A stretch of 64,000 nucleotides of DNA, taken from Tepidiforma flava. GTDB lineage: Bacteria; Chloroflexota; Dehalococcoidia; Tepidiformales; Tepidiformaceae. The stretch spans positions 62,001 to 126,000 of the forward strand of contig NZ_CP115149.1 in NCBI RefSeq assembly GCF_027594505.1, read 5' to 3'. This document shows, one piece after another, positions 50,551-58,925 of this stretch. Numbering within the stretch: position 1 is the stretch's first letter; every line of letters begins with the position of its first letter. Made by a program: the position numbers and the translations under genes. Below the pieces are notes generated by a model. That model did no database searches and was not told where the DNA came from. It saw only the letters and a program-made list of their open reading frames with translations.

Positions 50551-50574
50551 CTGGCCCGGCCTTTCGGCCGGGCC
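50551..50574. terminator. Bidirectional hairpin between tRNA-Phe and the 83-residue gene
   Basis: Perfect 10-bp stem TGGCCCGGCC / GGCCGGGCCA with a TTTC loop, then GTTTT on the plus side. It sits 17 nt after tRNA-Phe and 22 nt after the stop of the convergent small gene, so it can serve both. Confidence 0.7.
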
Positions 50575-50595
50575 ACCGTCGTTTTCCGGGGCACG

Positions 50596-50847
50596 TCAGG
50601 CGGCGGCTGGCGCCTCTGCCGGGAAGTGGACGAAGCGGCCATCGAAGACGGCAAAGCGGCCGCGGAGGTCGGCTTTGAAGGCGCGGACGATGTCCTGGGC
50701 GTCTTCGAGGATGAGGTGGAAGGAGTGCCGGGTATCGAGGCGGACTTCCACGGCGTAGCCCTGGTGGTGGATGGCCTCGATGCGGCCGGAGATAGGGGCC
50801 GCGAGCGTCTTGCGGTTGGTGACGGGGAAGGAGCGGGTTTCGCGCAT
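50596..50847 (-). CDS. Unknown 83-residue protein under tandem SAM aptamers
   Basis: 83 residues, intact. I do not recognise it. Sequence: a polar N-terminus with APISGRIEAIHHQGYAVEVR, then RHSFHLILEDAQDIVRAFKA and RGRFAVFDGRFVHFPAE, which suggests an all-beta or alpha+beta single domain with alternating hydrophobic strands. There is no signal peptide, cysteine or metal motif. ATG 50847 has a strong GGAGGTG ribosome site 6-7 nt upstream, which overlaps the 3' strand of the aptamer P1 helix. Genes under SAM riboswitches usually serve methionine or SAM supply or transport; that this one does is inference from regulation alone. Confidence 0.75.
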   Translation of the reverse strand: MRETRSFPVTNRKTLAAPISGRIEAIHHQGYAVEVRLDTRHSFHLILEDAQDIVRAFKADLRGRFAVFDGRFVHFPAEAPAAA

Positions 50848-50856
50848 GGTGCACCT

Positions 50857-50947
50857 CCAATCGTTCCCTGGCTGTGGCACCTTCCGGGGTTTCCCCGGGG
50901 TTGCCGGGCGGTCGTCGGGCCAGGTCCCTCGCGCCACTCGTGATTGG
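50857..50947 (-). promoter_or_regulatory. SAM-I (S-box) riboswitch
   Basis: 91-nt aptamer read on the minus strand. P1 pairs CCAATC (50947-50942) with GATTGG (50862-50857). Core blocks match the S-box consensus: ATCACGAGTGG, GAGGGACCTGGCCCGACGA (kink-turn region), GCCCGGCAACC, P3 hairpin CCGGGG-AAA-CCCCGG and AAGGTGCCA. The P2 loop CCTGGC is perfectly complementary to GCCAGG (50872-50867), the expected pseudoknot. P4 is very short. The P1 3' strand is fused to the ribosome site (GATTGGAGGTG), so SAM binding should shut translation of the 83-residue gene. Confidence 0.85.
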
Positions 50948-51028
50948 GGATGGGGTTGCGGCGGATGCCGCCGGGTGTTGCGCCGGGGGCGCGAATCGGG
51001 CGGTGCGGCTCTCCTTTCCGGGGCAGCG

Positions 51029-51052
51029 AAAAGCCCCTCACGGGGAGGGGCT
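51029..51052 (-). terminator. Terminator-like hairpin between the two aptamers
   Basis: On the minus strand AGCCCCTC-CCCGT-GAGGGGCT followed by TTTT. It lies between the upstream SAM-IV-like aptamer and the downstream S-box. Just upstream of it, two further hairpins, 51071-51091 (7 bp) and 51089-51109 (9 bp), overlap by 3 nt and so compete, which suits an attenuator. Confidence 0.55.
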
Positions 51053-51134
51053 GGCGTTCGGATTGCCGGTGCCCCTCCGGGTTCGAGGGGCGGGTATGCG
51101 ATACCCGCCGTTGGTTGCCCCGTCATGCGGGGCC

Positions 51135-51200
51135 GCGTCATGGTGGCACCTTGGCGGCGTTACCAGGTTGCCGGGCAGCTCGCGCTGCCGCTCGGGACGC
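51135..51200 (-). promoter_or_regulatory. SAM-I/IV-like riboswitch aptamer
   Basis: 66 nt on the minus strand. P1 GCGTC (51200-51196) with GACGC (51139-51135); P2 GGCAGC-GCGA-GCTGCC; then CGGCAACC, P3 closed by ACCTGG and CCAAGGT, and GGTGCC. The order GAGCG-P2-CGGCAACC-P3-GGTGCC-ATGAC follows the SAM-IV/SAM-I-IV pattern, without the kink-turn and P2 pseudoknot of S-boxes. It is shorter than listed SAM-IV examples, so it could be a minimal or degenerate member. The predicted transcription start is about 3 nt before P1. Confidence 0.65.
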
Positions 51201-51209
51201 TTCGGGGAA

Positions 51210-51237
51210 AGGATAAGGAGGTCGGGCGGGCTGTCAA
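51210..51237 (-). promoter_or_regulatory. Promoter of the tandem-aptamer leader
   Basis: Minus strand: TTGACA (51237-51232), 16-nt spacer, TATCCT (51215-51210). It is the best-matching -35 in the region and places the RNA start near 51203, just ahead of the first aptamer. Confidence 0.75.
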
Positions 51238-51250
51238 GCGATCGCGGGCG

Positions 51251-51899
51251 TCACGTGAGCTCCGCCACGATGTGGAGGAGCTCGCGGGCTGCGAAGTCGA
51301 AGAATTGAGCCAGCTCCGAGTACGCTTTCTTGGCGTCCTGGCAGAAAAACGCTGTAAAGCCGCCCTCAGCGATACGTACGCCCGGGGATCCGGATAATGA
51401 ACTTCATAGACTTCCAGTTCCGACCTGGCGTAGACGGCGGACGCAATATCCTGCGTGACAACTTTCGTCCATGGATATTCAAGGTCGAATCCAGAGTCGA
51501 AGATCTCCCTCATATCCTGTATACTAACTGCCGCCTCGATCGGGACTATAACCGAATTATACCATGAGTAAATGACAAGCTTCGTCGTCTCTTCGTCGAT
51601 CACCTGGAAAAACCCAGGTCTCGAACCGTGTCCGAACACTCCTGGACAGCATATTTTAGCGCCGAAGCGCAAATCACCTCATCCCAGTAGAATTCCTCAA
51701 TCCAGTGCCCACAATTCGACCAGATATCGAAACATATCGGACACACCTGAACGCAAACGTCGCAAAGGAGCGTGTACCTGTTGCGCTCTTTATCGAAGTA
51801 CGGCCGCGACTTTTCTGCGCCACCAGGACAGTTGATGTGCAGCCGTGACCAATTTTCGACGGCGTGGTCGATGATATCTTCTTCGCGAATCAACACCAT
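51251..51899 (-). CDS. Low-GC cysteine-rich hypothetical protein (frameshifted)
   Basis: 216 residues after repairs near 51615 and 51385. Not recognised. N-terminal third has INCPGG and CDVCVQVCPICFD then SNCGHW, five to six Cys and a His that could form a zinc or iron-sulfur site. The rest is soluble with acidic and aromatic residues (FQVIDEETTKLVIYSWYNS). It ends FDFAARELLHIVAELT. Base composition is near 50% GC against about 70% around it, and codon use is quite different, so it was probably acquired. It lies between tRNA-Phe and tRNA-Asn. No integrase or repeat borders are seen. Confidence 0.6.
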
Positions 51900-52118
51900 G
51901 AGACCATCACCTGAATCGATGAGCGCTCGTTCAGCCGCTCAATTCTCAGCGTTTTCCGCACTCTGGGACGACCATTGGCGTGCAGGCAGTATACCGGCAG
52001 AGTTCGCGCGGGTCACGGCTCGGCGTGGGAACGCGGAGGCTGGCGAGCATGCGAGGGGTGAACCCGGCGAGCGCTGATCTCGCGAGGAGCAACGAAGGCG
52101 ACGATAGCGGACAAGCAC

Positions 52119-52146
52119 AACGGCGCGCCGACCCGGGCGCGCCGTT
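52119..52146. terminator. Strong hairpin downstream of tRNA-Asn
   Basis: Perfect 11-bp stem AACGGCGCGCC / GGCGCGCCGTT with a GACCCG loop, 22 nt from the tRNA-Asn 3' end (minus strand). Likely its terminator. The rest of 51900-52118 contains no gene I can support. Confidence 0.65.
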
Positions 52147-52167
52147 TCGTTGCCTGCCGTCAGAAAG

Positions 52168-52242
52168 TGGCTCCCCGGCGAGGATTCGAACCTCGAACCT
52201 AGCGGTTAACAGCCGCGCGCTCTACCGTTGAGCTACCGGGGA
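52168..52242 (-). tRNA. tRNA-Asn (GTT anticodon)
   Basis: Read on the minus strand: acceptor TCCCCGG/CCGGGGA with discriminator G and encoded CCA, D arm GCTC...GAGC, anticodon loop CTGTTAA, T arm CGAGG-TTCGAAT-CCTCG. All stems pair. Confidence 0.95.
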
Positions 52243-52520
52243 ACACGTTGAGTTTCGGACGGCGGGCCGGGACGCGCAACCGGAAGGCGCCGGCGTTGCC
52301 GCCGCGGGAGCCCTGATTCGGGGCCGGATTTCGATCACATCTCCATCTGCGCGGCCCGGGAGAACGGGAGACGGCCGCCGGCGGGGAGTCACGTGCGCCC
52401 CCAGGTGGATCCCCCGCCGGTGGCCGCGAGTCGAGCATGGCACGGGCGGCGGGGGCGTTCACCGGGAATTGGGCAAGTCGGCCGTAAAATGCCGGAAAAC
52501 TCGCGAAGGCGGTACGCCCC

Positions 52521-53593
52521 GTGCCCGTTCCCGTCGTTGGACTCATCGGCTGCGGCCATATCGGCCGGTTCCACTCGCGCAACCTGCGCGGCGCCATCCG
52601 GGCCGGCGCGGCCGAGGCGCGCTACGTGGCGGTATGCGACCGGGACCGGGCGCGAGCGGAGGCGTTCGGGGCAATCGTCGGCGCGGAGCTGGTGACGGAC
52701 GACGCGGCGGAACTGTTCGAGTTCCCGGGGCTGACCGCGGTGTACATCTGCACGGAGACGGCGGAGCACCCGGCGCTCGTCCGGGAGGCAGCCCGGCGGG
52801 GGCTGGACGTGTTCTGCGAGAAGCCGCTCGCGCGGACGCTGACCGAGGTGGAGGAGATGGTGGGGGCTGTGGAGGCTGCGGGCGTCATCAACCAGGTCGG
52901 GCTGGTGCTGCGGTATTCGCCGGTCTTGACAGTGCTGGCCGACCTGATGCGCGACCCGGGGCTCGGGCCGCTGCTCACGGCGCACCTGCGGGATGACCAG
53001 TTCTTCCCCATCCGGGGCCACTACCGGAGCACGTGGCGGGGAGTTTCGAGCGGGCCGGGGGCGGGACGCTCATCGAGCATTCGATCCACGACGTGGACGT
53101 GTTCCGGTGGCTGTTCGGGGAGGTGACGGCGGTGCGGTGCCACACGCGGGAGGCGACGCCGGGGCACCCGGGCATCGAGGACGTGGCGCTCGTCACGTTC
53201 CAGCACGAAGGCGGACACCAGACGACGCTGACATCGGTGTGGCACGGGCTGGATGACCGGCCGTCGACGCGGTACCTCGAGGTGTTCTTCGAGGGCGGGT
53301 ATTTCGCGACCGAGCACGACTTCATCGGACCGATTCGCGTGCAAGGCCGCAGCGGGCCGGTGCGGGAGATGAGCGCGGAGGAGGTGTTCGAGCGGTACGT
53401 GGAGCTGGCCGGGCTGGATGAGGAGACGGCCGACCTTGCCCGCGCGGGGATGATGGAAGACGTGGCGTTCCTGCGGTGCGCGGCGGAGCGACAGCCCGCT
53501 TTTCCCGACTTCCGGACGGCGCTGGCGGCCCACCGGGTAGTCGACGCCTGCTACCGGAGCGCCCGGGACGGTGCTGAGGTGCAGCTGGCATAG
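52521..53593 (+). CDS. Gfo/Idh/MocA-family oxidoreductase (frameshifted)
   Basis: 357 residues after repair near 53040. NAD(P)-binding N-terminus VVGLIGCGHIGRFHSRNL (GxGxxG), ARYVAVCDRDRARAEAFG, and the signature VFCEKPLARTLTEVEEMV (EKP). The C-terminal domain has GGTLIEHSIHDVDVFRWLFG, the usual catalytic-His segment of the family. Acts on a sugar, inositol or related polyol; unassigned. GTG 52521. An inverted repeat CATAGACG...CGTCTATG (53589-53625) overlaps its stop. Confidence 0.85.
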
Positions 53594-53625
53594 ACGACAT
53601 CGCTGTCGTATACGCGCCGTCTATG
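53589..53625. repeat. Nested inverted repeats at the Gfo/Idh end, before ccr
   Basis: CATAGACG (53589-53596) pairs with CGTCTATG (53618-53625); inside it ACGAC (53594-53598) pairs with GTCGT (53605-53609), an alternative structure. Could be a weak terminator or an operator for ccr, whose likely -10 TAGCAT is at 53667. Confidence 0.4.
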
Positions 53626-53747
53626 GCTGGAAGCGAATGTCCGTTTACCGGTCGATAGCGATCGGCTAGCATTGGGGCCATTCGGCCCGTTCACCGGTGC
53701 CAGACCCGCGAAGGGACGGGCCGGGAGGCCCGCCCGAGGAGCAAGGA

Positions 53748-55010
53748 ATGACGACGGAGACGCTAAAAGACCTCTACGAAATCGGAGAGATGCCGCCGCT
53801 CGGCCATGTGCCGAAAAAGATGTATGCGCAGGTGATCCGGCAATCGCGCTTCGGCCAGCCGACGCAGGCGTTCCAGGTCGAGGTGATCGACGTGCCGGAG
53901 CCGGGGCCGGACGACGTGCTGGTGTTCGTGATGGCGGCCGGCGTGAACTACAACAACGTCTGGGCCGGCCTCGGCGTGCCGGTGGACGTCATCGCGGCGC
54001 GGCAGAAGGAAGGCCAGCCGTGGGACCACCACATCGGCGGGTCGGATGCCTCGGGCATCGTGTGGGCCGTCGGTTCGAACGTGAAGAACTGGAAGGTGGG
54101 CGACGAGGTCGTCATCCACTGCGGGACGTGGGACGTGCACGCGCCGGAGATCGCGGCGGGGCTCGACCCGATGTATCACCCGAGCTACCGGATCTGGGGC
54201 TACGAGACGACGTGGGGATCGTTCGCGCAGTTCACGCGCGTCCAGGCGCACCAGTGCATGCCGAAGGCGCCGCACCTGACGTGGGAGGAAGCGGCGGCGC
54301 CGACGCTCGTGGGCGCGACCGCGTACCGGATGCTGTTCGGGTGGCCGCCGCACACGGTGAAAGAAGGCGACGTGGTGCTGGTGTGGGGCGGCGCCGGCGG
54401 GCTCGGGTCGATGGCGATCCAGCTGGCGGCGCAGGTCGGCGCGAAGCCGATCGCGGTGGTTTCGAGCGAATCGAAGTTCGATTTCTGCATGCGGCTGGGC
54501 GCCGTCGGCTGCATCAACCGGAAGAACTTCGACCACTGGGGCCGGCTGCCGGACTGGCAGGACAACGAGGCGATGGCGCGGTTCACGGCCGGCGCGCGCG
54601 CCTTCGGCAAGGCGATCTGGGACATCCTGGGCGAGCGGAAGAACCCGCGGATCGTCTTCGAACACCCGGGCCAGGACACGGTGCCGACCTCGATCTTCGT
54701 GTGCGACACGGGCGGCATGGTGGTCATCTGCGCGGGCACGACGGGCTACAACGCGGACGTCGACCTGCGCTACCTGTGGATGCGGCAGAAGCGGCTCCAG
54801 GGCTCGCACTTCGCGAACGACGAACAGGCCTATGCGTTCAACGACCTCGTGGTGGCGGGCAAGATCGACCCGTGCCTTTCGAAGGTGTTCAAGTTCGAGG
54901 ACACGGGGCTGTGCCACCAGCTGATGTACGAGAACCGGCACCCGGACGGGAACATGGCGATCCTGGTGGGCGCGCCGCGCGAAGGGCTGAAGACGCTCAA
55001 GGGGGCGTGA
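53748..55010 (+). CDS. ccr: Crotonyl-CoA carboxylase/reductase
   Basis: 420 residues, intact. Medium-chain dehydrogenase/reductase of the Ccr type: [100 protein letters not shown] and [20 protein letters not shown] (NADPH motif). Reductively carboxylates crotonyl-CoA to ethylmalonyl-CoA. The CO2-binding Asn, Phe, Glu and His pattern is consistent ([21 protein letters not shown]). Supplies the ethylmalonyl-CoA route, which with the mutase operon feeds succinyl-CoA. RBS GAGGAGCAAGG. Confidence 0.92.
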   Translation: MTTETLKDLYEIGEMPPLGHVPKKMYAQVIRQSRFGQPTQAFQVEVIDVPEPGPDDVLVFVMAAGVNYNNVWAGLGVPVDVIAARQKEGQPWDHHIGGSDASGIVWAVGSNVKNWKVGDEVVIHCGTWDVHAPEIAAGLDPMYHPSYRIWGYETTWGSFAQFTRVQAHQCMPKAPHLTWEEAAAPTLVGATAYRMLFGWPPHTVKEGDVVLVWGGAGGLGSMAIQLAAQVGAKPIAVVSSESKFDFCMRLGAVGCINRKNFDHWGRLPDWQDNEAMARFTAGARAFGKAIWDILGERKNPRIVFEHPGQDTVPTSIFVCDTGGMVVICAGTTGYNADVDLRYLWMRQKRLQGSHFANDEQAYAFNDLVVAGKIDPCLSKVFKFEDTGLCHQLMYENRHPDGNMAILVGAPREGLKTLKGA

Positions 55011-55055
55011 CGCGCGGGCCCCTTGGCGGGCCTTTGGCGACGTGCCTGATGCGGG

Positions 55056-55078
55056 CGCCCGGCGACCAACGCCGGGCG
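55056..55078. terminator. Hairpin between ccr and the MFS gene
   Basis: CGCCCGGCG (55056-55064) with CGCCGGGCG (55070-55078), loop ACCAA, then TGTTTCTG; between the convergent stops at 55010 and 55102. Confidence 0.6.
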
Positions 55079-55101
55079 TCCGCTGTTTCTGTAGTGCAGA
55101 C

Positions 55102-56489
55102 TCAGTTGCCGAGGGCGGGCCCGGGGGCCGGGCGAGCCGGCTCGGCCGGGGAGCCGGCGGGCGAGCGGCCAAAGATGTGGCGGGGCTGGAGAAGCGCCAT
55201 GGCGACCAGGAAGGCGGCGACGAACAGGCCCTGGCCGGTGAACATGGCGCGGGCGCCGATGGCGTCGGCGAGCTGGCCGAGGGGCCAGTGCCATCAGCGG
55301 CATCGCGCTGAAGCTGAGCATGTTGATGCTCATGACCCGTCCGTAGAACTCCGGGCGGGCGGCTTCCATGGTGAGGGTGCTGTTGATGGTCTGGTAGGCA
55401 GTGAGGGCGAGGCCGAGGACGAGGGTCGCGGCGAGGGCGCCGCCGAAGCCGAAGACCTGCGAACCTGCCGCGAGGGCGACGAGGCCGGCGCCGCCGACGA
55501 TGCCGGAGGCCCACTGGAGGAGCGCCTTCCGGTCGAATTCGGTGAGTGAGGCGATGGCAAGGGAGGCGAGGAGGGCGCCCGCGCCGGAAACGGATTGCAG
55601 GAGGCCGTACTCGCGCTCGCCTTTGCCGAGGTCTTCCTGCACGAAGCCGGCGAGGAGCATGACGTAAGGCATCACGAAAAACGCGACGGTGAACATCATC
55701 AGGTTGAGCGTGCGGAGGCGGGAATCGGAAAGGACGTAGCGGAGGCCGTCGCCGATTTCGCGCCACATGCCCTGGCGGGCGGCGCCGGGGTGCGGGACGG
55801 CGCTGCCGAGCCCGGTGGGGATGCCGAGGAGGGCGAGACAGGCGACGCCGTAGAGCGCGGCCTGGGTGAAGTAAACGGATTCGAGGTTCCAGTGCGGCGG
55901 CCATCGCGCCGGCGACAGCGGGGCCGAAGAGGCGGGTGGCGTTCATGGCGGCGTTAGACATCGCCATGGCGGCCATGAGGTTCTGGGGGCCGACGAGGTA
56001 GACCATGAGCGGCATGCGGGCGGGCATGCCGAGGGCCATCGCCGTGCCGCCTCCCAGCCCGAGGAGGAAGAGCCAGCCGATGGTGATGGTGCCCGTCACG
56101 AGCATGAGCGCGCTGATGAGCGCGAGGGCGCCAGTCGCGACCTGCGAGGCGAGGGTAAGGTTGCGCTTTCGAAGCGGTCGGCGAGGGAGCCGCCGACGAG
56201 CGAGAAGAGGAGCATCGGCAGGCCGAAGGAGAGCGATATGAGCCCCACGGCGCCGAAGGAGCCGGTCAGCTCCCACGCGAGGAGTGCGCGGGCGACCATC
56301 TGCATCTGCATGCCGGTGAAGGAGAAGAGGGAGGAGGTCCAGAGCAGCCGGTAGTGCCGGTTATCGAAGACGACGAGGGCAGCGCGGAGGGAGGGGCCGC
56401 GGGAGCGGCCGGGCAGCGCTGGCGCGGGGCGGAATTCAGCCACCGGGGCGGCTCCCGGGGAACCCGAGGGCGGTTCGGCTTTCGTTCAT
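55102..56489 (-). CDS. MFS transporter, EntS-like (several frameshifts)
   Basis: About 463 residues after repairs (near 56455, 56170, 55890, 55283 and others). Twelve-helix major facilitator: RHYRLLWTSSLFSFTGMQMQ, GLPMLLFSLVGGSLADRFE (loop motif A GGxLADR), TIGWLFLLGLGGGTAMALG and MFTVAFFVMPYVMLLAGF. Layout matches the enterobactin-exporter/DUF894 MFS subfamily. The start is ATG 56489, because TAGAAT (56502-56497) ends 7 nt upstream; the GTG at 56443 is a weaker choice. Substrate unknown. Confidence 0.8.
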
Positions 56490-56593
56490 TCGCGCAATTC
56501 TAACGGGTTCGCGGCGGGGAGTGGGCGCGCGCATCGTCCCTAGCCGGCGGGTGGGGGATACTTCGCACACACGAACTCAAACAGGACTGTTGC

Positions 56594-57765
56594 ATGGCCA
56601 GGGACTACGCAGCTGACATCGCGGACCCGATTGCGCGCGAGATCGTGACGAACGTCGGGGTGTGGGTCGACCGGGAAGTGAAGCCGGTGGCGAGCCACTA
56701 CGAACATGCGGACGAGTTCCCGGAGCCGCTGGTGAAGGGGATGTCGGAGATGGGGCTCTTCGGCATCAAGATCCCGGAGAAGTACGGCGGGCTGGACCTG
56801 ACGTTCGAGTGCTACGCGGGCGTCTGCATGGAGCTGGCGCGGGGCTGGATGAGCCTCGCGGGCATCATCAACACGCACGTCCTCGTGGGGTACGCAATCA
56901 GCGAGTACGGGACTGAGGAACAGAAGCAGAAGTACCTGCCGCGGCTGGTGGAGCCGGAGATCCGGTGCGCGCTGAGCATCACGGAGCCGGACGCGGGCTC
57001 CGATGCGCAGGCGATCAAGACGACGGCGCGGCGGGACGGCGACGACTACATCATCAACGGCCAGAAGATGTGGGTGACGAACGGCCAGCGTGCGGGCGTC
57101 TACCTCGTGCTGACGAAGACGGACCCGGAGGCGCAGCCGCGGCACCGGGGCATCACGGCGTTCCTCGTCGACGCGGGGACGCCGGGGTTCACGCCGGGCC
57201 GGAAGCTGGAGAAGCTGGGCTACAAGGGCGTCGAGACGACGGAGCTGACGTTCGACGACGCGCGGGTGCCGGCCTCGCAGGTGCTCGGCGGGAAGGAAGG
57301 CCGGGCTTCCAGCACGTGATGAGCGCGCTGGAGGTGGGGCGCATCAACGTGGCGGCCCGCGGCGTCGGGGTGGCGCAGGCGGCGTTCGACGACGCGATCC
57401 GGTACGCGCAGAAGCGGGAGGCGTTCGGGAAGCCGATTTTCGAGCACCAGGCCCAGCAGCTGCGGCTGGCGGAGATGATTACGAAGATCCGGGCCGCGCG
57501 GCTGCTGACGCTGGACGCGGCGCGGAAGAAGGACTCGGGCGTGCGGAGCGACCTCGACGCCGGCATGGCAAAGCTGTTCGCGACGGAGATTGCGCAGGAG
57601 TGCGTGCTCGATGCGATGCGCATCCACGGCGGGCTCGGCTACAGCAAGGAGCTGCCGCTGGAGCGGTACTACCGCGACGCGCCGCTGATGGTCATCGCGG
57701 AAGGGACGAGCGACATCCAGAAGATCGTCATCGCCCGGAACATCGTGAAGGATTACCCCGTCTAG
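56594..57765 (+). CDS. Acyl-CoA dehydrogenase 2 (frameshifted)
   Basis: 390 residues after one repair near 57300. ACAD motifs: GLFGIKIPEKYGGLDLTFEC, SITEPDAGSDAQAIKTTARR, YIINGQKMWVTNGQRAGVYL, FDDARVPASQVLGGKEG, GRINVAARGVGVAQAAFDDA, AMRIHGGLGYSKELPLERYY and IAEGTSDIQKIVIARNIVKD. The C-terminal Glu of GTSDIQ marks the catalytic end common to short/branched-chain and ethylmalonyl-route dehydrogenases; methylsuccinyl-CoA dehydrogenase is possible because ccr lies close and a MaoC hydratase follows. ATG 56594. Confidence 0.88.
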
Positions 57766-57817
57766 CGGTGGCGGGCGCGGCGACGGCGAACAATTCGGAC
57801 CACGGAGGGAGAGCAGC

Positions 57818-58297
57818 ATGACCGTGTACGACGGCAGGGACAAGTTCGGGCGGTATTACGAGGATTTCGAAGTCGGCGACGTCTATAAGCACTGGCCCGG
57901 GAAGACGATCACCGAGGCGATGGACCACCTCTTCTGCGACATCACGATGAACCACCATCCGCTGCACAGCGACCGGTGGTACGCGGAGGAGGAGACGCAC
58001 TTCAAGCAGAACGTGGTCGTCGGGAACCTCGTCTACTCGCTGGTGCTGGGGATGAGCGTGCCGGACGTCTCGGGGAAAGCGATTGCGAACCTCGAAATCG
58101 AGAGCCTGAAGCACCTGAAGCCGACGTTCCACGGGGACACGATCCGGGCCGAGACGACGGTGCTCGAGAAGAAGGAAACCTCCGACGGGACGCGCGGGAT
58201 CGTGACGGTCGAGACGCGCGGCTTCAACCAGCGCGGCGAAGAGGTGTGCTACTTCCGGCGGAAGGTGATGGTGCCGAAGCGGCCGGCGGCGGGGTAG
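57818..58297 (+). CDS. MaoC-family hydratase, mesaconyl-CoA-hydratase-like
   Basis: 159 residues, intact. Hot-dog fold: KFGRYYEDFEVGDVYKHWPG, ITEAMDHLFCDITMNHHPLH (Asp/His active pair DxxxxxxxH), VVGNLVYSLVLGMSVPDVSG and GIVTVETRGFNQRGEEVCYF. Single-domain MaoC proteins hydrate enoyl-CoAs; next to an acyl-CoA dehydrogenase and ccr it suits mesaconyl-CoA hydration in the ethylmalonyl-CoA pathway. The specific activity is inferred from neighbours. RBS GGAGGGAG. Confidence 0.82.
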   Translation: MTVYDGRDKFGRYYEDFEVGDVYKHWPGKTITEAMDHLFCDITMNHHPLHSDRWYAEEETHFKQNVVVGNLVYSLVLGMSVPDVSGKAIANLEIESLKHLKPTFHGDTIRAETTVLEKKETSDGTRGIVTVETRGFNQRGEEVCYFRRKVMVPKRPAAG

Positions 58298-58298
58298 G

Positions 58299-58869
58299 AT
58301 GGCGGGCGCGATGCCCGAGGACGCGCGGTCGAAGAAGCTGCCGTTTGCGCTGCAGCCCGGGAGACGGTGCTGGCGTTCGTGCGGCGGCACTGGCTCTATT
58401 TCAGCCTGAAGATGGCGTGGATCGTCATCGCAGGCGCCGGCGGGGCTGGCATCGCCATTGCGGCGGTGGCGATGACGTACGGGTTCGGCGGGCTGCCCGG
58501 GCTGCTGAGCGGGCTCGCCATCGCGGCGGGGGCGGCGTACTGGGCGGTTCGCGGCTACTTCACGTGGTACCGGTACCAGAACGATATCTGGGTGGTCACG
58601 AATCAGCGGCTCGTGGATTCGCTGAAGCGGCACTGGTTCCACCACCAGATGGCATCGACCGACCTGGTGGACGTCGAGGACCTGCGGGTGGAGCGGCACG
58701 GCGTGCTGCAGACGCTGTTCGACTTCGGCGATGTGCAGTGCCAGACGGCGGGCGTGGTGCAGAACTTCGTGCTCCGGGGATTCCGCAGCCGGCCCGGCTG
58801 CTGGCGGTGGTGGACGGCGCGCGGGATGCGGCGCGGCGGGCGCTCGGCCCGGTCGATACCACCCGGTAA
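58299..58869 (+). CDS. PH-domain (bPH2) membrane protein
   Basis: 190 residues after repairs near 58363 and 58782. Two adjacent transmembrane helices MAWIVIAGAGGAGIAIAAVA and GLLSGLAIAAGAAYWAVRG precede a bacterial PH-like domain: RYQNDIWVVTNQRLVDSLKR, ASTDLVDVEDLRVERHGVLQ and TLFDFGDVQCQTAG. YdbS/YdbT-like; role unknown. ATG 58299 or 58311 (MPEDARSKK) may start it. Confidence 0.75.
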
Positions 58870-58925
58870 CGCGCGGTTTGCCCCGGGGTGATGACAGCCG
58901 CGGCGCGGGCGGGTAGCCTCTCCGC

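Noticed and set aside
50848-51141. Longer 181-residue version of the small protein starting inside the first aptamer
   Set aside because: It would translate both aptamers and hairpins; the sequence there is Pro/Arg-rich without family features, and ATG 50847 has the strong ribosome site.
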